A DNA stretch of 64,000 nt from Areca catechu (lineage: Eukaryota > Streptophyta > Magnoliopsida > Arecales > Arecaceae): NCBI GenBank assembly GCA_021397845.1, contig CM038040.1, forward strand, positions 49,467,088 through 49,531,087, in the 5' to 3' direction. This document shows, piece by piece, positions 33,720 through 43,700 of the stretch. How positions within the stretch are numbered: position 1 is the first letter of the stretch; each line of letters begins with the position of its first letter. The notes beneath the pieces were generated by a model, which ran no database searches, was not told the origin of the DNA, and saw only the letters and a program-made list of their open reading frames with translations. A program made the position numbers and the translations under genes.

Positions 33720-34220
33720 CTAAAACAGAACAAGGAAGGAAGAACAAGAAAAATGGGGTCTAGTAAGGTTCTAAAGGAAGACTCGACCTAGCCGGAGAAG
33801 AAAGAGAAGACCAATGGAGACTAACCTGGTTGCCTTGAAGGTAAAGAACAGCCGGGGGGAGGAAGAGACTTTGGTCCGCCGGCGAGCGCGAAGAATTCAA
33901 AAAAGATGATTTGAGGAAAGTTTTCTTTCTTTTCAAAATAGCCAGACATCGACCATGCATCCTCTCAGGACTTCCTCCATTGGATGGGCGCCGCGTGTCG
34001 AGATCAGCCGAAAACGATGCCTCGGTTCACTGAAAATTGTCTTGGGTCTTGCATCGATCATTATGCTTCCTCGGACTCACTGACATGGCATTCCCGCAGC
34101 CTCAAGGCCCGATTCATGAAGTGGCGGCGATCGTGGTATTAATGGTATCAGATTTTCACCTTTCCACGTCAGCTCCGTATTTACTCCCTTTGCCTCGAAC
34201 GCAACGCTCCGCTGGGACTT
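33720..34220. other. Antisense promoter region / Tat-II 3' UTR
   Basis: No supported + strand gene. By position it is upstream of the minus-strand ORF; no clear TATA box comparable to that of Tat-I was found. Confidence 0.4.
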
Positions 34221-34236
34221 GGGAGTGGAAGGCAAA
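34221..34236 (+). other. Polypurine tract (Tat-II)
   Basis: 'gggagtggaaggcaaa' lies three bases before the LTR start TGTGGC at 34,240. Confidence 0.5.
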
Positions 34237-34324
34237 TAATGTGGCAAGATCACTGATGTGGAATTCCCTTCGGATCTAGTTGGTGGCCGTGCTGGTAGAT
34301 ATCACCACGTCAGTCCCCCTTTTC

Positions 34325-34488
34325 AAGCTCCTTCGCTGGGCGGGTCCCCCGAGGTCGAGCCCGCCTCGACCGAAGTCAAGTTTCCTCTCTTCGAGCTCCT
34401 TCACCGGGCGACTCCTCCGAGGTCGAGCCCGCCACAATCGAAGTCGAGCTCCCTCTCTTCGAGCTTCTTCGCCGGGCGGCTCTCCCAA
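34325..34488 (+). repeat. 68-bp tandem units, left half
   Basis: 'gaggtcgagcccgcc' starts at 34,351 and 34,419, period 68 bp. The third unit is cut at the insertion site. Confidence 0.9.
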
Positions 34489-35930
34489 TGTTGCCCAGAA
34501 ATGGTGCCCAAGAGGGGGGGTGAATTGGGTATTTTAAAAATTAAAGCAATATATGTGCTAACAAGTTCTAAGGTGAAGAGTGATAGTGCTCAAGTAATTG
34601 TGCAACGAAAGCAATGAAATAAATCAACAATTAAAGAGCAAAAGAAGATAAAGAGTGAAGCAATGCAAACACACAAGAAGTATAGTGGTTCGGTGCACCT
34701 AGCACCTACATCCACTCCCCAAGCTCCACTTGGGAATTTCCATTATAATCTTTAGATTACAGCCGACTTGTTTTACCAGGCTCATAAGTCAAAACCTTAC
34801 ACACTTGTTTTGGCTTCGGGCTTACAAGCAACCCTAGTTGGTTTTATCAATTGGCTCACCAACAAACCTCACTCACTTGTTTTGGCTTCGGGCTCACAAT
34901 CAACCCTAGTTGGTTTTATCACTTGGCTCACCAACAAACCTCACGCTAGTTTCAAATTCCGTTGAAACTAGCTAAAGACAAAAAGAATATGAATACAATG
35001 AATAAAACAAGACAAACTCCTTTTGAGCAATAAGTAATTCGATGTAGCTCTTGATGGAGACTCTTCAAGCCATTCTCTTGGAATCTTTGGACCTCACTAA
35101 ATGCCAAATACTTGAAAGTTGGATTCCTCAAAGATGGAGAGCTTTTGGCTAAGGAATCTCTTGGTTTTCTCACTCTTTTTGGCTTGGAATTGATTGAAGG
35201 CTTTGTACTTTGACTCTAAATTTTTTCACTTTGTCTCCTTGTCTTTTTTGAAGTTTGGTGGAGGTTAAATACCTCATTCATGCTGAAACAACTCCACAAG
35301 ACCGTTAGAATCAAAAATATGGCCGTTTATGGCCGTTAGAAATCAAGTCAAAAGTTCAGAAAAACTAGCCGTTATGCCATGAGTCGACCTCATGAGTCGA
35401 CCTCTGGATCAAGTGTCGACCTCATGAGTCGACCTCCAGTTTATCTTAGGCAAAAATCCAGAAAACCATAGTTCTGCCCAGTTTGAATTCTCAGGCTATG
35501 AGTTGACCTCTGGTGTCGACCACTGGAGCGTGCCACTGAAATTTTGCCGTGCCGGCCATGCTGAACTTTTCCTCTCTTCATGAGTCGACCTCTGGTGGTC
35601 GACCTTTGACAAGGTGTCGACCTCTGGTGGTCGACCTCTGATCTGAAATTTTTTGAAACTCTAGAGAGGTGCGTGCCATGCTTGAGTTTCTTTAAGCCTT
35701 TGTTTCTTTTGTCAATTATTTCTTAACAGGAAGGTCCAATATGAGAAATTTGATCTTGTTCAAGGTAGAAGAGCTCTTTTCCAAATCAGGCAAACTTGGT
35801 TTCATCATTGTACTCTTAGTACTCTTTTTGAATAACCTAAGTCCTGAAACTTTATCTTGAGATGAAACATTAGTCCAAACATATACTCAGCCTTTTGTTA
35901 ATCATCAAAACTAAGGAGCCAAAGTCAACA
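34489..35930 (-). mobile_element. Solo SIRE-like LTR with CCCAA target duplication
   Basis: 1,442 bp, TGTTG at one end and CAACA at the other. CCCAA occurs immediately before (34,484-34,488) and immediately after (35,931-35,935), and removing the insert restores the 68-bp unit of the host LTR. No internal coding region, so it is a solo LTR formed by LTR-LTR recombination. The minus orientation follows from similarity to the + oriented fragment at 18,947. A TATTTAA at about 35,265 on the minus strand may be its TATA element. Confidence 0.92.
35383..35635. repeat. Cluster of nine GTCGAC palindromes
   Basis: GTCGAC occurs nine times in about 253 bp within the solo LTR, mostly as GAGTCGACCTC or GGTCGACCT. 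The related fragment at 19,200-19,370 has the same motif in decayed forms. Confidence 0.9.
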
Positions 35931-36105
35931 CCCAAGGTTGAGCCTGCCTTGGCCACAGTCGAGCTCCTTTGCTGGGCGGCTCCCATGAGGTCGAGCCCAC
36001 CTCGACCAAAGTCAAGCTCCCTCTCTTCGAGCTCCCTCATCGGGCGGCTCCCCCGAGGTCGAGCCCACCTCGGCCGAAGTTGAGTTTCCTCTCCTCGAGC
36101 CAAGC
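35931..36105 (+). repeat. 68-bp tandem units, right half
   Basis: Continues the array interrupted at 34,488, with 'gaggtcgagcccacc' at about 35,988 and 36,056. Confidence 0.9.
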
Positions 36106-37010
36106 GCCCTTCAGTGGAAAGGTTTGCCGGCCTGAGGCTATTCCAATGGCCAGGGTCCACTGTGCCTAAAAAAATCCTAAAGCAAAGAGAAGGGGATGCC
36201 ACTACATCTGTGGGCGGCAACACACCGCCCAAGGCCTATGAAGGAAAAGTGTGCCGGCCTACAGGGGGACGCTTCCCCAGGGCGCCAGGATCTCTTCCAC
36301 TGTTGTTTACACCGGATAGGAAAGGATGCTCCAATCAAGGCACTGCACTCCCCAGCTGATCGTTTGCACCGTTCAGAAGAAGAAAGCCGCGCCAGGAAAT
36401 TCAAACCCGGGAGCGGCTACCCTCGGATCGAGGTTCTGCCAAATTTTTCAAAGTGTGGCAATCAGCCAAGAAGTCAGAATCTATGATGTAACTCCCTACC
36501 ATGAAGGGAGGGGATGCCGGGGCACGACCCGCGGGGCGCTACCGATCGTTGACCTTCGAGCACCCCCTCAAGGGAGAGAACTCGAGGTGGATAGTAGAGA
36601 GGATCCATGGTCTAAAAAGAAGTCCCAAGGGCCTTTGAACAACGTAAGCAAAAGTGGGCAGAGGGGGAGCAAGCGAGAAAGAGCACTCTGAGGCTATAGG
36701 AGAACTCGTCGGAAGAGTCTTGACGGACACAGCCACCACAGCTCAAGCCATCCTCTTCCACTGTTGTTCTTACTCTACTCTTTCTTTTGAAAACAAAACC
36801 TCCTTCAAGCATGGAGACCAGACAGGGATTCATCGAGGAGGATCTGTTTTTCTAAATCGTCCATTAACTTAATCGTCGGAGTGCCTCCGCCGGGATCTCT
36901 GGCCTGGGTCTCTTCTCTTTTGCAGATCCGGGCACACCTGCTGAATTCTGGATAACGAGGCTGACATTCGATGTCATGCTCGAGTTACAGACCATGATGG
37001 TTTAGATGAT

Positions 37011-37430
37011 AATAGGTACATATATGAATTGATATTTGAGCATATTAAGCCTTTTTTTGCTATAATATCCGGAGCAACCCAAGCAATTCACGAAAAGGGA
37101 AAAAAAAAAAAAAAAAAAAAAAAGCTAATACTTAAAATTTAGGGGCATCATTGCATGAAAAAACAATCATGGAATTAAAATTTTTAATAAAAAATGTGAT
37201 GGGAAAATGAATTTGACTTTCCAAATTTGACAATCTTGATTCTTGCACGAAGAAAAAAATACATAAAAAAATCGTACGCATGCAGGCCAAAAAAAAAGAA
37301 AAAGAAATATCATCTTTGGTCCCCATAATTTCCCACCTGGTTAGGCGAATATGGATGCAATCAACATACGTGTCCTCTACGTGGAGTGGACCACTGGGCC
37401 ATTGACTGCACCCACTGATAGGGGCACTTC
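37011..37430. other. Spacer between Tat-II LTR and PP4R3
   Basis: AT-rich with a run of about 25 A at 37,098-37,122. No gene. Includes the distal PP4R3 promoter by position. Confidence 0.5.
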
Positions 37431-37434
37431 CGTA

Positions 37435-37752
37435 ATACTATACAAAAGCCAAGGGCATTCCGCTTCCGTAAGATTCCATCGTATTTCTACACCGGAGTCG
37501 TAAAATGGTAGCCGAAAATAAAGAGTGGGTGGGAGGGAGGGAGAGGGGGAGAGAGAGCGCGAGAAGGGGAAAGGGAGGGCTTCGCTGCGACGTTAATGGC
37601 GGTTAGGGTTTTCTGTTTCTCTACCTGAACCCCGTCCTTTCTCTCCGGCTTCTGCTCCCCGAATCCCCGCAAAACCGCGCCTCGTGGCCACTAATTTGTC
37701 GATTCCGTCTTCGAATTGCCTTCCGAGAATCTCCGGCGGCCGGAGTCCGGCG
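37435..37752 (+). promoter_or_regulatory. PP4R3: PP4R3 core promoter and 5' UTR
   Basis: A weak TATA-like 'ctatacaaaa' lies at 37,437. A GA-rich tract (37,526-37,580) and a telo-box (TTAGGGTTT, 37,603-37,611) follow, both common near the start of plant housekeeping genes. Two short upstream ORFs are present: ATG 37,505 to TAG 37,606 (33 codons) and ATG 37,596 to TGA 37,628 (10 codons). Neither is in frame with the main ATG. Whether the first lies in the transcript depends on the unknown start site. Confidence 0.55.
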
Positions 37753-37797
37753 ATGGGCGGGCAGGGAAAGGGGTCCAATTCTTCGAATTCCATGCAG
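37753..37797 (+). CDS. PP4R3: PP4R3 exon 1 (coding part)
   Basis: Residues 1-15, MGGQGKGSNSSNSMQ. Donor GTTAGT at 37,798, phase 0. Confidence 0.9.
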
Positions 37798-40700
37798 GTT
37801 AGTGGCTTCTAGTGTTCTTGTTACTTTATTTCCTTTACTCGAAATCTCGGTTTCTTTTGATGCCCTAGATTTGTATTTGGTGATTTCTTTGATTGAGTCA
37901 ATCCCTCCGAAAAGGTTTATTTTCTCCGTTTTTCTTTCCCCTTTTTTGTTTTTTCGTCTTTCTCTGCGTATTGTGCTTTTTTTTTTTTAAATTAATTAAT
38001 TAATTTATTTATGCTCTTCACGAGCTGCGAGCTTGGCTTTAACTTAGCCATCCAATAGTAGCAGAACTTCTTCTTCTTCTTTTTTTTTTTTTTGGCTGGG
38101 AGGATCACTTTGACTGCTAGTCCATATGTTTTCGTGAATTAGCAGTAGAAGTAGCTTTTGCGGGTTAAGCTAGTGTGCTTACGTCCTTAATAGAACGCAC
38201 AAATTGCTTGGGTTCCGTCGTGGAAAGTGCATATTTTTGTTTTGACATTGTGGGTTTTACATGAGCGTTGATTTCGTTTTTATTCAGTTAGGGTTCTGTT
38301 CTTCTGAAAGTATGTTATGAGTGCCGGTGCTTCTGTCCTCGTTTTTTTTTTTTGTTTGGGCTGAAGCAGTGTAAGCCTTGGATGTCCTTTAATTGGGACC
38401 TGGAAGGGGGGATGTAAAAGCTCGACAATAAAGGCGTTACAAAGTAAAGTCGTGATGTTGCCCATGAAGCATTTAAAAGATAATTGCAACAATTATGAGA
38501 TTCAGGTTTCCTTGAATTAATTTGTAAAATAAAAGTTTATTTTGGGAAGATGTTGTGATGAACAATATCCATGCATCAACTTCAAGGGAAGTAGGTTAAC
38601 ACCGTTTACCTCTCTCCTCCTTTTTTTCTCTAAAATTTGCAAAAGAACTAGAAGCTGAAGTGAATTACATAAGCATGAGTTGATTGTTAGTCATGTTAAA
38701 ATAACAAGTTAAATACAAATACTTCAGAACATGGAAGTTGAATGTTTTTCAACCAGCATAAAGACCCTTGAGAAGAATGCATTTTTTGATGAGATTTTTC
38801 ATGCTTCATACCTAAAGATTAGGCATTTATAAGATACCTTTATAAAGATCCTCAAGAAGATTGTTGTTTGATGAGATTCCTCATTGCTTTATGCCTAGAG
38901 TTGAGGGATTTATAAAATACATTTATAAATTTCATGGGCGAGGATTAATAGGTTAACTTTGAGTAAGATGTATGTGTCATCTGAGAGTCTTATAAAAAGA
39001 GCATTTATTGCTTAGTAATAACTTTTTGGGAGGCACATACCAAGGTTTTAAATCTCGTGGGATGGGTTGTTCCAGTTTTTTCATGGGATGGGATGCACTG
39101 TCATCCTTTCCCGACACTTGGGATGGTGGATGTCCAAGGTGTCTTGATCGGGATGCTTGAAAGTTGGCGGGATAGTCTTATGCCGACACATGGGATGGTA
39201 TCCCATCTTCGTATACCCGCACCCCGATCGGGATGCTTGGATGCTAGCGGGATAGTCTTATCCGGTACCATCTTCGTATACCCCCACCCCGATCGGGATG
39301 CTTGGATGCTAGCGGGATAGTCTTATCCTGATACATGGAATGGTACCCCATCTCGATATCCTGCAGGACGTCCCATTCGGACCTAAATCCTTGGCACATA
39401 CATTTAGTCAACCAAAAAGTATGAATATGCATTTTTCTTGCATAGTCATGAATTATTTGAATGCTGAAAGTAGGTGTTATAGATAGTGATATATTTTTCA
39501 CACTTTAAATCTCATATAGACTAGTTTACATGATAATGCTAAACTAAAACAAGTTACTTTCTGATGCATCACTTCAAAATTTTTCAAGGTCAAATACAGT
39601 AATCATATAGTAACACAATGTTTATAGTTAGATATCGCAGCCTCACTCATTATCATGCAATTACACTTAAAAAAGCTATAAAATGGGAAAAATCCATAAC
39701 ACAATGCTTTCAGATGTCTTATCTCATTGATTGTTCCTATCTTTTTAGAGTTGAAAGTTGTTTGTACTGTCTGTTCTAGGGATTTTGTAGTGCTTTTGTT
39801 TAGTTATTTTTTCCTACCTGAAAATAAGCATGGGAATGGGAACAACTGTATTACGAGAATTCTACACATGGTGTAGAACGGAAGGAGGAGATAGAGAGAG
39901 AAGAAGACGAGCAAGAGAGGAAAGAAGGGCACTCTCTCAATAACATAGCAATGGGTTTATATAGGAATTCCAAAACCCTAATGATGTAAACACTAGGCTG
40001 ATTAGGAAATCAAAAAACTATAAAATAAAATAAAATAAAAATAAAATTTTCTAATTTCGATACTTGAGCTTAACATAAGTGTGCCGAAAGTCTTTAATAA
40101 TGGGAGGTCCTCTATCACATAGCCACCTAGAAGGGGATGGTAGGAAGCAATTCTGAACGACCGTAAAAGTTTAAGTTGGTCTCACAAAGACAAATCTATC
40201 TAAAAAGTTTATATTATTTATTATTTTCATGCAACATTATCATCCTTCCAAAGGCACACATACATGTTATGGACATTTCTGTTGGGGGTACATGGAGAAG
40301 ATTTTTGAGTCACTTCCATGTTTGTTCCCTTTATATTCACAAAAGGATTAGTAGCTTGTATTTGCTGAAACTATCAGATGATTGGCTGGCCTATGATGCA
40401 TGTGACTGCTGTTTCACTTTTTATGCTTGTAGTGAGAAGTAATGCCAAAGGGAACCTTTCTCATGAAGAGTTCGTGATATTGGATGTTGCTATTTTTTTT
40501 TTTTTTTAAAAAATTGCTTCTATTATTTCATACAGTTTCAATATGATGTTTTTGCTGTCAAGTGTTTGGGCTTATACATGATCATGCTGCTAGTTCAGAC
40601 AGTAACACATGAATTTTAACTTGAAACATGAGTGGAGAAGAAATTAAAAGCAAGAACACAAAAAATGGGGAGAACCACAGGAAAAATCAATGTAAATGGT

Positions 40701-43700
40701 GTTTGGTTTGTGAGAAACTAGATTTATAGTGCATTCATCATCTCATCAGGTCAAACATTTAGCCCCAACGAGTTGTAATTTGGGATGAAATTTGTGTCAT
40801 AGCAGCCATACGAGGAAAAGAGCACAAGAGCAATAAGTAGGGGGATGCTTTTGTCTGTTAGAAGAAAAGACTTTTTTTTTTCATTATTTAAAATGTTATT
40901 TGAAGTTGGTAAATGCTAATATTCTGGATAAATCAGATTTTGTTGTTTTGTGGATCATGAGAAGATGAGTTAATTTTTCAATGGCAAATTATTATAGGTG
41001 GTCGTCAGTTTCAGTTGTTTGGGGAACCTTTTTGTTAAAAGAGGAGTCGAAGTGGTTGACCACTTAAGTGAGGGCTCTCTAGTATTAGGAGGGGCATGAG
41101 TTAGCCTAGAGCAAATTAGGTGTAGGTGTCATGTCCCATTTATTCAAGAAAATGTGGATGAGGGCAGGTGGCACTTAAGCAAGCTGCCCTATATGGGGCC
41201 TCATACAAGCAACTAGGTCGCATATTATTTTGGTATGGAAGGAAACCGAGAAATTGTGAGTAGATGAGTGGTGCAGCTGAACAATTCAAAGATTTTATTT
41301 TATTATTTTTTTTGAGCCAGATATCCACAATCAAATTTGATCCTGACAAAGTTAATCCCTTTTTTTTGCATCAATTGTAGAAGAAAAAGGAACATCCACA
41401 TTTTTAAGTGGTTGAACTTTCATTCTAATTGTTATGTTAGAAGCTTGAGCGAACGACATTTTAATTTCTTGTATCTTGGATTCAAGGATGGTAATGCACT
41501 AATGTTTTAAGCCTGTGGCTGATCAATGACAACTTCTGAAAGTCTGGGTCAGGTTTCCATTGGTCAAAGATTTTATTGTTTTTCAAGGCAGATATCCACA
41601 ATCAAATCTGATCTTGGCAAAGTTAATCCCTTTTTTGCATCAAGGGTGTAAGGAAAGGAATATCCACGTCCATGAGTGGGTGAACTTTCATTCTAATTGG
41701 TGTTTTAGAAGTTTGAGAGTGTGATCTTTTTATTTTTTATCATGAATTCAAGGATAGTAACATGCTAATGTTTTAAGTGCTAACGTTTTAACTTTTAAGC
41801 TTGTGGCTGATCAATGACAACTTTTGAAAGTCTGGGTTGGGTTTGGCCATATCCTTGTCCAAACTCAAAATATATTTGTTAGATCCAAACCCAATTAAAA
41901 CTCTATACTTGTACCTAATATTGGACAATAAAAGGCTGGGCATCTGGTTTGGTTTCAGGTAGAGATTGGGCATGCAACATGTTATTTGGCCACACTTTTG
42001 TACTATTTTCTCAAATTATTTAATATACCCAAAATGCTATATGATGAACTATGAATGACACAAGGAAAAATAATGATAATACAGATATAAAGTTTGTACC
42101 TAAAAGAGGGAATCTATTCAACTATGATTTTTGTCACCTAAACATTCATATCAACAAAAGGTGCTTAGAATGAAATTATGAAAAAATCCTACACTAATCA
42201 AGTTCAGAATAATCAGAACAAATATATTGTAAAAAGACTCCCACAAATGGTGTAGATGGGAATTTGCTGGAGCAAGATAGGTTACAGTTTCACAATACTC
42301 TATTTGATTTTCATTTTTTTATGATTAAAAATTAAAAAAATGTTAGATACATATACAAATTCATGTATATAGATATCTATGTATTTACATGTTTGTATGT
42401 ATATACAGTATGTGTGCATCTAGTCGGTCGGCTTTCTGGTTTTCATGCATGGATCCATCTAAACCCAAACCTGGCCCAATAAGACTGTAGGTCTATCTTG
42501 GGAAGCCAAACCCTTTTCAATAACTTAGCGGGTTTATTTTCATACTCAAACCCTTGGTTTCAGATTGGATTGGCGGGTTGCCGGCTTTCATTGACACCCC
42601 CAACTATAGCTTGACCCCCCTTTTTTTGTATTTAAAAAGTTTTGAATATGTAGAAAAATAATAAAGTGATTTTAATGTCTATTGATGGCAAAGCAAACTG
42701 ATGGAGAGGGTGACAAGACCTTTTCTTTGGAATTTTGACAACAAATGGGGGTTTTAGGATGCCTTTCTATCAAAGGTCATGTTCATGACATAGAAGATGG
42801 GTTTTCTCATTGATTGACATGCATAGGAACTATGTACTAAATTTCTAGGGCATATCTTCATTTTTATTTGAAGGTCAATAAGACCCTTTATTTAATGAAA
42901 GATTCCACATTTTTTTACATATGTAAATGACCTCCCCCTTGCCTCCCCACAAAAAAGTTTCATTAAGGCAAATCTGGATGTCTCTTTTAAGTTTTAGTCA
43001 TTTGATTGCCATGAGCAACACCATTCTATATTGTCAACATCATCAAAGTAGTTTTTTTTTTTTTTTTGTCTTTTTTGAATCCCATAATGAAGATTCATAT
43101 GATTAGATGGTGTAGGATGTAGAACCTTCCCCATGATTGGTATGTTTTGACCTTCACCGGTGATGGGCTGATTTAAGATATGCAATCTCGATACCAAGTA
43201 CTGTATCAGTATCTTATTGGTTTGGTATAGTACAGTATGCATCCATACTATAACCATTTTTCTCATTTTTTATCTTGGTATGTGCTGTGGATTGGTACAC
43301 ACCTTGGTATGCCTTGGTGTGCCTTGGTATTGGGCTGTACGGGGCTTGTACTTGAGTTTCATATTAGTTCCCATCTGATAAGGTACGGTATGCCCTGTAT
43401 GGGGTAGTGTGGCAGTCCATGGGATGAATATTGTTACAACTTACAGATCAAAAGAAAAATCTCGGTACAAAGTTACTGAGGTTTTGGTTTGAATGTGCAA
43501 TCAATTTATAAAAGGCTTGAAATGTGGTGCTTAAGCTATAAGACATTACATTGGTGCATGAGGTCAAATAAGCTATGAGATCCAAACTTGGGACATGGTG
43601 GATTCTATGATGTGGAATTATATTCTTTTTAATTTTGTACAAGTATATCATTTATCATGAATGTTGATCTCTTGAGGTTTAGTTTGAGATATGAATCTCT

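Larger units (their letters stand above)
34240..37010 (+). mobile_element. 3' LTR of Tat-II, split by a solo LTR
   Basis: Starts TGTGGCAAGATCACTG, matching the 5' LTR at 15,255. It holds 68-bp units on both sides of the 34,489-35,930 insertion, then R/U5-like sequence resembling 16,560-16,960 ('aggaggatctgttttcctag' there, 'aggaggatctgtttttctaa' here). The end is set where similarity fades. Its right edge is only about 740 bp from the PP4R3 start codon. Confidence 0.65.
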
